In this document: one piece after another, positions 34,990 through 46,909 of the stretch
Position numbering within the stretch: the first letter of the stretch is position 1
How the letters are laid out: the number at the start of each line of letters is the position of its first letter
Source: Endomychus coccineus
Lineage: Eukaryota; Arthropoda; Insecta; Coleoptera; Endomychidae
DNA length: 64,000 bases
Assembly: GCA_958510875.1 (NCBI GenBank)
Contig: OY294068.1
Span: 201,239,997 to 201,303,996 of the forward strand
Direction of reading: 5' to 3'
Translations under genes and position numbers: made by a program
The notes under the pieces: generated by a model
What the model was told of the DNA's origin: nothing
The model's database searches: none
Seen by the model: the letters and a program-made list of their open reading frames with translations, nothing else

Positions 34990-36290
34990 TAACTCAGATG
35001 TCAGTCCAAAATTAGAAGTTTGTTAACTGAAATATATGAAATATGATCACAAGATAATCAGTTGCTGATATTATCTCAACGAATAAAATGTAATCAATAT
35101 TAACTAACATTTGACAGTTTCTTATGACGAATCCTAGCATTTTATAAGCAGATGATATATTATTGTTAACATGTGGTATAAATGATAGTTTTAGATCAAA
35201 AATGCCTTAATCCTCAAAGGTAGACGATCGAAGAAGAATGTGATTATGAGCTGAATAGTCATTAATGATTGTATCTAGTTTTCGAGTAAAGAACATTACG
35301 TTACACTTTGCTGCATTCAGCCCAAGCTTATTGTTGAGGCATCATATTTCAAGCGCGTGAAGGTAACATTGAAGTGGAATATAGTCACTTATATTTTCAA
35401 TTAGACTGAATATTTTCAGGTCATCTGCATATTTAAGAATGTTGGAAAAATAACTTCCATGTCGTTTATGAATCGGAGGATACTTGGTCAACCACCAAAT
35501 GGAGTGATTTATCTGGGAGAAAGCTTTATAGTAAGCAACAAAATTGAGGCGGCAAATCATATGACCGAAGTTTCCCAAGGAGGCTTTTGTACCAGACTCG
35601 GTCAGATGCATTGTAGATATCCAGTGCTACAGTTACATATTTTGCACTAGATTTATGCCATACATAAGTTACGTAGACAAGCAGGTCTCCTGTTGATCGC
35701 TGCCATATTGCCGGTCATTCACGATTTTGAAGCTCTCTAGGTATTTGATGAACTCGATGTTGATTACTGTCTCCACCACTTTGGAGATCACAGATGATAG
35801 TGTTATGGGCCTATAATTATTACAAAGGGTCTTATCGTAAGGCTTGCGACGATTTCGCCAGACAGTCTTATCAGATGTCGGTAAGCATTGCCACTGTATT
35901 ACCGGCCGAGAGGTCACAGGGTGAGATCAATGTATTACCGGCCGAAAGCACGTGTCTGAATATTGGAACTTGTGTCAAACACTTGTCAAAACAGTTTCTT
36001 GATGTTGAAACACTTATCTGAATGTCAAAGCACGTGTCAAACACGTGTCTGAATGTTGGAACACGTGTCTGGCCGGTAATATAGTGACAAAGCTTACCGA
36101 CTTCTGAGACTGTCTGGCGAAATAGTCGCCACCTCAACTTGTTATTTCCTTTTGTTGGACTTGGTAGGACTCTAGCTGTCTTCTAGCTGGAAGGAAACAC
36201 ACCAAGTTTGTATGAAAAGGTGAATAACTTGCAGAAAATACTTGTATTGTTTTCGGGCAGTCAGCTGGCCGTTGTTTTTCCAACGTCAAG
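34990..36290 (-). pseudogene. LINE-D reverse transcriptase relic, interrupted by a MITE
   Basis: Reading leftward: YKLGVFPSSWKTARVLPSP (about 36240-36170), then the MITE at 35846-36132, then KPYDKTLCNNYRPITLSSVI (motif 1) with KVVETVINIEFIKYLE, a degraded motif A near 35600, QINHSIWWLTKYPPIHKRHG near 35500, KYADDLKIF (motif C, YADD) near 35430, and C-terminal KCNVMFFTRKLDTIINDYS near 35300. These are the ordered RT blocks of a jockey/CR1-like LINE. Motif B is mostly lost. Frameshifts occur throughout. Related fragments are at 50.7-50.95, 53.83-54.07 and 58.27-58.6 kb. Confidence 0.8.
35846..36132. mobile_element. MITE inside LINE-D
   Basis: About 287 bp with ~60-bp inverted ends: GCGACGATTTCGCCAGACAG and GTATTACCGGCC on the left, the complements TGTCTGGCGAAATAGTCGC and GGCCGGTAAT on the right. 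The interior repeats ACACGTGTCTGAATGTTGGA-like units and a second GTATTACCGGCCGA. The LINE-D coding blocks resume on each side, which fixes the insertion. No exact target duplication was identified. Confidence 0.8.
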
Positions 36291-36299
36291 ATCTGATTT

Positions 36300-37435
36300 A
36301 TCAAAACATGACATTGTGAATAATATGCTCAGTAGAACATCTGCTCTCCGTTAGAGATGATTGATCAGTGCCTCCATTGTTCGGCTCGGTTATCTGATGA
36401 GGTCACGAGAAGAGCGAAACGGTTATCTGGAAATAATAAACGTATCACCGTATAACCTGGAGAACCAAAACTGTATCTAATAATTTATTTATCACTTTGT
36501 TAGTGTTATAGTGTGTTAGTGACGCTAATTTCCAACGCAGGTATTCCATGAGGCTAACTCTTGTGGTTATAGAAGAAATTGATTGCATATCCGCTTCTGG
36601 TTTGAGGGTCATTCGAAAGGGACGTAGTAAAACTAGATTTTCCTAGGGAGTAGTTCAGGTACTGTAAATTATATGAAGCTATGGTGTTGTTCTTTCATCT
36701 CAGGGGACGAATAATCTTGTCAACGAAAAAAAAAACTGTTTTCAGATAAGCTCCCCACAAGTTGTACGTTACGACATAGAACTAGCCACAAACCTAGGCC
36801 ATACATCTTGGAGGAATGCAACCGTTTCTTTGGCTAATTTATGATATTTACAGTGCGGTTTACGACTCGTACTCTACCAATGTCATCGTATTTAACTTGG
36901 TTAGTGGCGGAGGGAACGCGACGGCATCTTTACCCTCAAGTGCCGTGTGTTAGCTATTGCCCTGTGCGTTACCAAACACCAAATATCTGCGTAATGAATT
37001 GCTTTGTGAAATTAATGGGACGTTCACACGCCCCCACAAATTCAATAACATAAATTACTTAGTATATCTTACTACGCTTTGTTGTATATTTGAGAAAGTA
37101 CAATTTCTCACTCGTAAGTCGTAGTATTAATTAGAGTATTGATAATTTAAAATGAAATAGAGCCTTGAGTGAGTGGTTTTCGAATGAAGTATTTCCTTGA
37201 AAATACCTAATTGACATAATCTTAATACATTATATAGTATTGAACATAAGTAACGGATGTATGGAGACAGGGCAGTTGCCGACGATGAACACTATCTGAA
37301 GAGATGGAATACCCATTACTCTTTACATCAAGGGAAGACAAGGGCAAGGTGTTCATATCTACACAGAACTTATAAGCCCACCTTGGATGGGGAATATAGG
37401 GGAAAGTAGACCAGTCTCAGAAAAGGACCAATCTC
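36300..37435. other. No gene seen
   Basis: No recognised domain. One further TTTCTCAC box is at 37103. Confidence 0.35.
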
Positions 37436-37780
37436 TATATTATTTATTTTATTTAGCCCATGGCAAAGTACATACAAGCAAGTAGAGATAGATAAAAAAA
37501 ACAGATATATGATAAACAAACAAAATTTAAAAGAGAATCAAGAGCACATGTACAGACAATCTGAAACTTAACAACAACATTTAAAAAATAAAAGAGTCTA
37601 GGTCAAGATTTGAGGGTGTAGCTTTTAGGAAGTCTTCTTCTATACTAGAAAATTCTCGACGTCCATATTCGTATGCTATGTATGTCATTGTACTGTAACG
37701 AAGCTTAAATTCTGAAAGATTATTTAATTTAGATCAGGCAATAAATACGGATGTTACATGTAATTTCAGTTTGAACAGTT
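37436..37780 (-). mobile_element. Probable LINE 3' end
   Basis: The minus strand reads LNNLSEFKLRYSTMTYIAYE then YGRREFSSIEEDFLK and a stop near 37590, followed by a ~150-bp A/T-rich 3' UTR ending near TTTATTTTATTTAGCCCATG (complement). The position of a short reading frame before a UTR-like tail resembles the LINE at 39.2 kb, but I cannot assign the family. Confidence 0.4.
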
Positions 37781-38149
37781 CATTATTTCAATAGATTTGA
37801 ATGAATTCCGAATGTGTATTCCGTGATTGCCACTTTTCTAAATCTCCGTAATTTCAAATAAGTATAATTATTCAAATAGATGAATCTAATTCATGCATGT
37901 TCAAAATTGAATTTCATTCCGATAAAAATATGTTGCAAAAACAGGGGCTGGCCAGTTAAGACACCAAACTTTGTGCAGCCTTATGTATAAAAAGGGCGAA
38001 CAACCTAAAAACTCCGATAACACTTGTTTACTCCGCTGGGAAGAACTGGTGTGATATCATGAGCGCGAATTTTAGATCTAAAAAGTAGCGTCACTTTTAA
38101 CCATTGTTCGGGGCATAAGTAAAAACTATTGGCACAAAAATAAGGATTT

Positions 38150-39010
38150 GGTGGAGCAGACCTGTCCAGAACCTCGGAAAACATATAAAAGCCGTGACAG
38201 CCGAAAGATCGCTCAATCCGTACCGTTAAAGTGTGATTATCATATTAGAATCAAAGTGAAATAATTATTATCCGAGTTCAAGTCAGATTTGAAAAAGTGA
38301 ATTAACAATAGTGTTCCGTTTAAGTGAAATTTCGTATAAGGTAAATGGCTTAATATTTTATATTCGGGCATTACGATATATCTTCCGAATCCGAACCGAC
38401 CGTATTTAAACCGTTTGATATATCGTAGTGCGTTTTAACAACATTTCAAGTAATATGGCTATCTGAATATTTACCGAATACAGCTATTACGATAGGACCT
38501 GTTTGATTCGTACTTTTCCGCAAATTGATCATTCCTGAATCATTCATCAACCGATCCCGTACCGCTGAATTAAATTTAGCGACCGAACTTATCGTAGAGT
38601 TGATATCTTGAAAGAGTTTTCATTTACCGTTTGAGCTTCATTACATTTTCCGTCTGGGTGTAATTTTGTGAAATAATACCGTTCAATTGCATTTAAATTG
38701 ATTATTCTGAAAGTGTACTTGTTAAAATCATTATATATTTTAATATTTGGAATTCCCTGTTTTATTAAATTATTGCTCCATCTTTAACGAGCTAAGTTAT
38801 AACCAGGTATCAATTGTAATTAAAGCCTACAATTGCGATACTGTTTTCTGCCCATTGGACTCTGGTTATACTTCACTGTAGCTACCCTAGGGACAAGGCT
38901 ATCTTTAGATAGCATAGTGACAAACCTTGTGGTGAAGACCCTAGCAGAAGTCTTCAAAAAGGAGTTAACCTTTGGGAAAAATCTGGCGCCCGAGGATTCG
39001 AAGCTTACGC
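38150..39010 (+). repeat. LTR-retroelement remnant: promoter-like region and PBS
   Basis: A TATA box (TATAAAA, 38184) lies in a unit rich in CCGTAC / ACCGTTTG motifs. About 800 bp downstream TGGCGCCCGAGGATTCGA (38984-39001) looks like an 18-nt primer-binding site: its complement TCGAATCCTCGGGCGCCA has the form of a tRNA T-arm plus acceptor 3' end with CCA. No gag follows; a LINE-B fragment begins at about 39015. LTR boundaries were not found. Confidence 0.5.
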
Positions 39011-39014
39011 AGTA

Positions 39015-39178
39015 AGCACTTTACCGAAAAGCCGCAAGGGCACGTTATAGTACATTCAAAAACGATATAAAGCTGTCATTCATAACTGAAAATGATATTT
39101 TAACAACTATTGAAAAATCTAATGACAAGAACGTTGCAGGAGTTGACAATATACCTAATTTCATAATAAGAGACTAAT
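39015..39178 (+). pseudogene. LINE-B, left part (before nested LINE-C)
   Basis: The frame reads RKAARARYSTFKNDIKLSFI, TENDILTTIEKSND and NVAGVDNIPNFIIRD, the segment just before RT motif 1 (..SPGPDGIPxxxLK). The coding continuity resumes at about 40798 (KPLHFLFNLILKTSIFPDIW), so the 1.6-kb minus-strand LINE-C between was inserted here. 5'-truncated next to the LTR remnant. Confidence 0.75.
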
Positions 39179-40797
39179 AATAATAATAATAATAATTTAT
39201 TTGCATCGGGAATACATAAACTAGATATAATAAACATAATAATGGGTTTAAACATAGTATTCCGAGACAAACAAATAAAGAGAGGAAACACAAAGCTTTC
39301 GCTGTCCGTGTCATATCTCAATTATTTATTCATGTTTGAGCTGCGAGTCTTAACACTAAATCTTGGAAAATTACTGAATTTGAATGAGACACATATATAT
39401 TGAAGCCCACATATACATACTTATTTATATAGCAACACATACCACATAGATACATACATTAATGAAACATAAATAGCTAGGTAAGAACATGAATAAGCAG
39501 ATGGACATATAATTATCTTGGCTTTTTACTTAAAGAAGGTATGTATGACTTGTCTCTAGTTACTTAGTAGAAAGGATTTAACCTTATTCCTATAATGTAT
39601 TTCAGAGTTGGAATTGTTGAAGAGGTAGCTTTCTGGGATGAAGTTTATGAATCTTCGTCCTAGAAACGCAAGACATTTTGTACTCACTGTTTTATTTGCT
39701 GATGGAATTTTAATCTTGTTTGAATATTTACCCTCGTTGGGTATTTATGTGATAATAGGTCGATATGTTTCCTATTTTGTGTAAAAAACATACAGTTTTA
39801 AAAAAGAAGATCTGTCGGATGTTTAGTGTCCTAGCTTCTTTGTATAAGTTATCTGATGAGTAACTCCTTTCTTTTTTTAATATGATTTTTAGGAAGTATT
39901 TCTGTAGTGTGTTCAACTTTTCCAGGTATACATTCGTGATGCCTCCCCATCCTATTATTCCATATGCTAGGCGCGAGTCTACAAGGGCAAAGTACAGCAT
40001 TTTGAGATGGTGTAGAGGTAATATTTTAGTAAGGTATTTGAAGCGGCCCAGGAAGGTTCTGACTGTATTAACAATGTTGTTAACGTGATTATTCCAACGA
40101 AGATGTCAATCAATAATAATCCCTAGATATTTTATATTCTCGGCAAGTTTTATTGTTATCGTTTTGTTATGATTATTTATCTCTAAAGTGTTATACTGTG
40201 GTAGTTTGTTTTTGTAGCTTGTTATAGGAAGGAACATTGTTTTGTCAAAATTTATGGTTAGTCATTTATAATTGAACCAGTCAATAATATTATTCATTTC
40301 GGATTGAATTTTAATTCTTAGGTCCTCCCAATTGCTTGATGTATACAATATAACGGTATCATCGACGAAGCTTATTATGTGCCCAGAGGTTCTAATGGTT
40401 AGTAAATTATTTATATATATGACAAATAGAATTGGACCTAGTACCGTACCCTGCGGTACTCCACATTTAACCACTTGAAGTCTACTATAGGTATCGTCAA
40501 TTTTGAAACATTGCTTCCTATCATACAGATAGGATCTGAATAAGTCGTTAGCCAGTCCTCGTATTCCTACATCTTCCAAGGATTCTAACAACTGTTGATG
40601 GTCGACAGTGTCGAATGCCTTCGCAAGATCTAGGAACACACCAATAGCAGGTTGGCTGTTATCGATTGCTTCATACATTTTTTGAGTTAGTGACGCAATA
40701 GCTCCTTCCGTAGATTTTCCGCTCTGAAATCCTAATTGATTATCAGCAATTATTTTATGTTTTTTCAGAAATTGCTCGATGTGCCTATATCCTCGTT
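39179..40797 (-). mobile_element. LINE-C copy nested in LINE-B
   Basis: A 5'-truncated minus-strand non-LTR element. The 3' tail is a (TTA)n tract at 39197-39177; the 3' UTR runs to about 39555. It starts at HIEQFLKKHKIIADNQLGFQ near 40790. It is better preserved than most LINEs here. Confidence 0.85.
39556..40797 (-). pseudogene. LINE-C reverse transcriptase
   Basis: RT blocks in order: ADNQLGFQSGKSTEGAIASL, IGVFLDLAKAFDTVDHQQLL (motif A), KCGVPQGTVLGPILFVIYIN (motif B), HIISFVDDTVILYTS (motif C, FVDD), then thumb and C-terminal parts KYLGIIID, LVDSRLAYGIIGWGG and FLGRRFINFIPESYL. Only a TGA at 40262, a TGA near 40110 and a frameshift near 39730 break the frame, so it is comparatively recent. 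The protein copied LINE RNA by target-primed reverse transcription; the N-terminal endonuclease is lost through 5' truncation. Close relatives are at 48.24-49.13 and 62.1-63.06 kb. Confidence 0.88.
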
Positions 40798-41640
40798 AAG
40801 CCCTTGCACTTCTTATTTAACCTAATACTCAAAACTTCAATCTTTCCCGATATATGGAGAGAAGCTCGCATCACCCCTATCTCACAAGAGATAGGGGTGA
40901 TGGGAGCTATACTTACAAATCATAGACCAATAGCTATCCTTTGCAACTTTTCGAAGATATTTGGGTCAATATTGTATAAGTATATCTACAATGGTACCAA
41001 GCCCATAATTCCTAAATTTTAATATGGATTTGTTGAAAAAAGATCTACCATGTCCAAGTTAACATGCATTACACAATTCACTTCTAACGACTTAGATAAC
41101 CAAGCTCAAGTCGATGTCCAATACATGGATATTCAAAAAGCCTTTGATCAAATAGATCTAGAAATTCTGCTTTATAGATTACACAGCTTGGGACTCTCAG
41201 ATAAGCTGACCGCACTATTCAGATCCTATTTATTCAACAGGAAACAACGTGTGGTTCATCTTGACCACTGGTCGAAATCATACATAGCAGCCTCTGGAAT
41301 CCCACAAGGCTTGAATCTTGGATCGCTCATATTTCTACTATTTGCAAATTACATTACAGAAATACTACACTGTGGAGTGTTAATGTTTGCGGATGACGAA
41401 AATATATCTCAAGATCTCAATGGTAGAAAATTGCCAAATTGTTTCTAAATTGTATCGAGTTGATTTGTGTATGACGTAGAGTCAACAATTTAATCTAAAT
41501 GCATGTAAATGTAAAGTCATCACGTATTCTAGAGAATTGAGCTACATTGAGTACCCGTACACTATAAATGGCTCGGAATGACGTTGAATCCATCCGGAAG
41601 CCAATATTTTTCAAGACTAGCTATCTGCGGAAGTTTACTA
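40798..41640 (+). pseudogene. LINE-B, right part: reverse transcriptase
   Basis: The plus strand gives HFLFNLILKTSIFPDIWREA, NHRPIAILCNFSKIFGSI (motif 1), YMDIQKAFDQIDLEILLYRL (motif A), AASGIPQGLNLGSLIFLLFA (motif B) and GVLMFADDENI (motif C, FADD), then FNLNACKCKVITYSRELSYI. A stop near 41022 and a frameshift near 41445 break the frame. A short inverted duplication (40863-40908) replaces the usual KSGD-type loop before motif 1. The left part lies before 39178. A jockey/CR1-like LINE, distinct from LINE-C. Confidence 0.85.
40863..40908. repeat. 21-bp-arm inverted repeat inside LINE-B RT
   Basis: AGCTCGCATCACCCCTATCT and its inverted copy (one mismatch over 21 bp) flank a 4-nt ACAA loop. It lies where related RTs have a short charged loop, so it looks like a local template-switch duplication. 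Confidence 0.9.
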
Positions 41641-41714
41641 TTCAAGATATTGTATTTAATAAACGAATAGGAAAACATAAATAAAGAATAAATAGAGTTG
41701 TGGTATCCCACACA

Positions 41715-41850
41715 GCTAGTAATAAGTAGTCATCATCAGAATGAACTGTTTACTTTGATGATGACTACTTGGTAGCTGGATAGCTGAATGATTTTCAGTA
41801 CTTTAGCAATATTTTTAGTGGATAAGGGTGATTATTTCATATTTATACCG
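41715..41850 (+). repeat. PLE-B terminal remnant with inverted HHR arms
   Basis: AAGTAGTCATCATCA and its inverse TGATGATGACTACTT flank a 17-nt centre. TTTCAGTACTTTAGCAATATTT and TTTAGTGGATAAGGGTGATT follow, the terminal motif of PLE-B. The hammerhead core is degraded (TTGATGA; GGATA in place of GAAA). It adjoins the LINE-B end. Confidence 0.65.
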
Positions 41851-41859
41851 ATTCATTCA

Positions 41860-44800
41860 TTTAGTAACTGTATATTCTCCCTCAACAGCAAATATTTCGA
41901 GACATATAACACCATAAGTATATGAAATTACACCACTTAAGCCGTGAAAAATCTTGGTCTTTTTAAAGGATCTGAGTTTACCAAGTGAGTCTTTCAAGGA
42001 CGTGGTAAGGAGAATACCCCAATGTTAATATAGACACATTACTTCTTCACATAAATGCTAACTGGACTAATATAATATTCACCTTACTTCTTTGTGGACA
42101 AAGATATCCATTCAGTAACGTTTAAACGATATATAATTTGTGGTCGATAATTTTGAAATGGAGAGTACTCGATATCGGGAAGAGTTCAGAGATACTCGCC
42201 AACGTTTATTAAAAAGACCATTTATATTCTCTATATGGTAACACTTGATCGGAGCGGATAATTTTGAAATTGTGTCACAAGGGCTAACAAATCAAGCAAC
42301 TGTCATGTCCACTTGTGCCTGCCATACCCTGCGCGCTCGTCCCATTCTAAAATTGTTATGAATTTAATTGATTAAACAGTTTAATTAATAGCGTGCGGAC
42401 CAATTTAAAATATGCTCTTCAGTGCGCTAATTGATATGTAGTAATTAATTATACAATGTCATTTGCTTTACCAAAACGGTCCACAAAGGCAAAGCTTCCG
42501 CATGACGTACTCAGCTATTTTAATTTTGAAATTTAACTTTTCATTGTGCGCGGTCTAGTTGAAAACACGGTCTAGTAATTAATGTTATTGTTTTTCCTAT
42601 GAATAGTTCCAGGGAAATTCACCACTTTTATTTCGTGTACAGAACTTTCTCTGTTCTGAGTTAAGTTCGCATTGTGTTTTGGTTAATCGACGTTTCTTTG
42701 GTTGTAATAGTGGAAGATACGACGGAGAAATTTAGCTTATCAGTGACCTTATGGAGGTTTTAAGTCAGTAAATTGATAAATGAAACATAAATACATGGTA
42801 TATTTATGGTAAATAGTATAAGGAATAATCCTATATATATCAGAATGTGGTACGTATGACAATGCATGTAATAAATTAGCTTTACCTCAAAATGCTATAA
42901 TCGTGATGCTTTTGTTACGCAGTATGCATGTATTTAGATACATGCTGTGATTTTGTTCCTAAAAAATATTGTTTCGAGCTTATTGAATTAAAAAGGACTC
43001 AAATATGGGAGTATATGTTTTCCACAAAAGTGTCAAATCGGCTGATTATGCATCATAAACAAGCTTGTTAGATTTTTTAATCGTTTTTTTAGGAGTCTGG
43101 TTAATTAACACCTGACATGCACGTGAGGATTGATAGACATGAAGATTTGTTGGAAATAACTACTCGGATATTGCGAAATTAATTGACATGGAAAATTAAC
43201 ACGCACGTTTACACATTTAACAAGTAGTTAGTGACTAACGAAAACATAATTTTCACATTTTTTATGAGTGTTATCGTACCTATGAATTTATAATGTTCCT
43301 AGATGAGTATCTGCCTGAGTTACATTGAAGTTATAACAATCTTTTCAAATACCGTAGCTTATATATTTCATGGAAATATCTACAAGATGAATTGGAGTAA
43401 AAGGTACAACCAATCAAGAATTGGTCAATAAACTGCGACGTTCAATAACAACTTCGTTTATTTAAGATGTTATACAATCATATTGGAAGCAAGTGGGATG
43501 AAGTTGAAGAGGTCTTGGTTGGAACAATATAACTGAATTTATGGAAGCACAGATTGTTCCAGGAAAAAAGGAAATCGTCAACACTTGCATACTCCAAATT
43601 ACTGGAAAATATATCAGCAAAGCTAACATTACCAGTGGAATGAAAGACTTTCACCAGGTATATAATTGAATAGTGTATTGATTTTTATACTTAGGTGTGA
43701 AATACAGTTAACGTATGTCCTGTACAGCTGAAACATTGGGGAGGCAAATTCTTATTGCCAAGAAGATTTGGTGCAATTTGTAAATTTTATAATATTTAAT
43801 TGTTTTGCTGTATATTTTCAAGTAGATGTGGGTTGAATACATTATTTATAGTCAATAAACAGTTTATTCCATCTGCATAATTATTAAATTACTGGCTCTC
43901 AATGAAACTTTTTCGGTAAATTAACATTTGGTTAACACCAATTATATAATTTTCAACGTAACCTCTATTTTATTCCGAACGTGGAGATTTTAGAATAACA
44001 TAAGCTATTTGCCTCGTTGTATATGTTTGTTTGTTCATGCTTTTATAATTTGTAATTTCATATCCATTGGGGTATAGAAGGGTATGTTATTGTTATTGTA
44101 TTCTTTTGTGGTTTATATTTTAATATATACTTACGAATAAATCCTTCACGTTGGAATATCAACCAGAATGGAGTTGTCTTATGATTATTCATTATTCTTA
44201 TGTAGAACGTTTGAGAATTGAATTACTAAGATAAATGAATATCGAATGAATAAACGGTTAACTAACTAGATTATTCGATTTGGTAGAGTCTTAGTTCGTG
44301 TAGGGCAGCGTATCTTTCGGCGCTATTACAATATATCTCGTTCGACAATAATTGACGTAATTATATATCAAATATCAAAAGGTGCCCACGGGATTTTTTC
44401 GACGTGTTTCTGTTATATATACTATAAGCTTCATTAGAGTGTAGTTTGTGAGTGTGACACCTGTTCGAGACTCGAGGGGCACTAACGACGGCCTATTGTT
44501 GGACCTTAATGGGCTCGCTAAGGGAAAGATAGCGTTATCTGTCATTTCCACACCTCCTTTGAAAGGTCCAGAACCTGCTTCAGATCCTGACGCTCTACTC
44601 AAGATACCCCATTTACATTCCTTGCATCTGTAGAGCACCATCCCCGAAACTATTAACTTACGAGATAACGAAATATATTATGTTTTGACAAACGAAACTA
44701 CTCTTCGAACCGCTTTTTATCCCGGCGTTATCTGATTTCGCAGTTTCATAAAAGTCACAATAGGAACTGTTTGACATAAGGCTCAAAGATATTCAATTAA

Positions 44801-45229
44801 AGAAGTGTGGATAGAGGCTATAGAGTATATGTAAAGATATTATCCTGAGGAAATATGGCGAAGGCGCCGGACTACTGATCTAACAACAAAATTATTTTAG
44901 TGGACCATGCCTTCATTAGAAACTCAAAAATAATGCTGTAAAGAAAATATATTATACATTCATTGAATAATTTTCTATGAATAATGAACAAGTTCTATCT
45001 AAATTAGAAGCAAAACACTGTAAAATTCATTAATAATACAACTTACCCCTCTCCATTTTTGAATATTTGGTAGAATCCTTCTGAAATATTTGCAATCTTC
45101 CTTTACTTCCAGCGATTCCCATTTTTTCACGATTTTGGTTTCTCCGATCAAATTAAAAGTGAGTTTGATGGCACAACTCGCAAAACCCTTGTTTGATTCT
45201 CAACTCTATAAAAAAGAAATATTCAGCCT
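41860..45229. other. No gene supported
   Basis: 3.4 kb of AT-rich DNA. The only conspicuous part is 44375-44641: a less AT-rich islet open on both strands (minus: YRCKECKWGILSRASGSEAG then PSLVPLESRTGVTLTN). The peptide looks protein-like, but I cannot place it in a family; it may be a transposon relic. Confidence 0.3.
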
Positions 45230-45234
45230 TATCC

Positions 45235-45610
45235 ACTGAAAATATTCTTACAGTATTTTTGACCTTCCGGCTATCAAATAGCCATCTTCAGAGTAAACTA
45301 AATTTTAAATGTGCCTGTTTAAATACTATTTGGCGATAATAATGAAAACAATGGGTTACCCTCAGCTGAAGGTAAATCAAAATTTAATAACCGAGTTAGA
45401 ATCATTGACCCACATAGCATTTCGAACACGACTCACAATCAATTTGTAAATTCCAGATTTATTGAAGGTGTTGGCTGAACAAATTTTCAGATTGTTCTTA
45501 CATCTATAAACTGAATGAATTGCTAATTTAGGAAACAAACTATGTCCTGGGGGTAGGTTGAAAACGAACACCGTATTATTAATACATTTTATAATTTAAA
45601 AAGGCAAATT
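45235..45610 (-). pseudogene. PLE-B fragment: GIY-YIG end and terminal repeat
   Basis: The minus strand has SIYRCKNNLK-like linker sequence, then SGIYKLIVSRVRNAMWVND, a frameshifted GIY start corresponding to GIYLINCESCSKCYVGQTR at 63.75 kb. Further left (45300-45235) is the terminal motif TTTACTCTGAAGATGGC and GATAGCCGGAAGGTC, a weakened hammerhead core with intact stem II. Everything between the GIY start and the C-terminus is deleted or degraded. Confidence 0.65.
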
Positions 45611-45669
45611 CATGATCCTTTATATAGAAAACACCTTTCACATCCTGTTGTAATGCCCTGATTTGACAT

Positions 45670-45890
45670 CTTTCAGGTACCATTATTTCAATGAAGCAAA
45701 ACTGCTTCCAGAAGAACTTATGGAAGCCAGCGTTAGCAAAATTTTTGACTTCTGGCGTGATACAAATCTGCTAGAATAGCACACGAACCACGGGGCCCAC
45801 AATAGACCCAACTAAGTTACCTAAGTGTATTTGGGGGTTGAGCCCCCTCCCATCAAATGACGATGACGGTGATGGAAGCGACGAGAATGT
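45670..45890 (+). mobile_element. R1-like LINE 3' end
   Basis: AKLLPEELMEASVSKIFDFW then RDTNLLE and a stop, then CCACGGGGCCCACAATAGAC and a tail ending GATGACGATGACGGTGATGG. Matches the copy at 34.6-34.96 kb. Confidence 0.7.
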
Positions 45891-46905
45891 TAAATTTCTG
45901 GATTAGATATACGTTCGAATCGTATCTATAGTTTAATTTTTACATTCTAATATTATTCTATCGACTATTTTGAGTCATAATTTCACTTCTTGTTGTATAA
46001 TTTTCAGTTCGCTTGAGTTCAGCAGGGGAATATGCAAATCCAAGCCGACGTTTCGAACCAAATTACAAGAAAACAAAGACGGTATATCTAATCGGCCGAA
46101 CAAAATACAAACACGAAGCGATAAAGAATGTGGATGTGGATGGATATATGATATCTGCACCGAAAAGCCATTGCACCTCTTTTAAATCTTGCCGACTGAA
46201 GTTTAATTAAATGGCTGTGAGTGTTTCACTTGTGTTCCAGCATGGCAATTAGCTCTTGAATTTTGCATTAATGAATACAAATTCAAGCGTGAAAATTGTT
46301 TCGGAGAACGTATTCTATTTTCAAGACTACGCTTAAATGTGAGAATAAATTTGTACAACGTGTAATAAATTTACGCGAGGTGCATTCAATTGTATTTTAG
46401 TGTCTGTTGCCAGTTTACCGTGTTAATATCGTGTTACCTTTCGAGCTAATCTAAAGTTGATTCGAAAGAGCGAGCGGATTCTGCGAGAAAACAGAAGTTA
46501 GTAAATAACTATTCTCTTAAATTGTGGGGAATAGAAACGACTAGGTTTGAGATATCTTCAATTTTCCTAGTTTTATTGAAATCAATGGATTTTACTGGTA
46601 TCTCAAATGGCTTCAGAACGATATTAACGTATATAGTACATATTCATTAGTATCGTTTTGAACATGACACGAGAGCTGTCGAAACCATAGTCACGTTACT
46701 GTTTCTATAATATAAGAGTTAAAAAAAATCAACAAAGTAACGATTAGAACAGAATCAACCATTACGTGATAAAAATCCATTCTGATCCTAAATAAAACTA
46801 CTATTAAAAGTTCTATTTTCAATAATTCAATATAACAAATGTAACTATATTAGACATTACTAATTCATTACAAAAGAGGTTGTTAAAGCTTGCAATTGTA
46901 AAATG
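45891..46905. other. No gene seen
   Basis: AT-rich; short frames on both strands at 45970-46210 have no recognised domain. Confidence 0.4.
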
Positions 46906-46909
46906 ATTG

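Noticed and set aside
38984..39002. tRNA gene
   Set aside because: Only the 3'-end complement is present; no anticodon arm or acceptor partner, so a PBS is the better reading.
40262..40678. Intact LINE-C protein
   Set aside because: The open piece is only the RT core; in-frame TGA codons and a frameshift follow, and the 5' half is missing.
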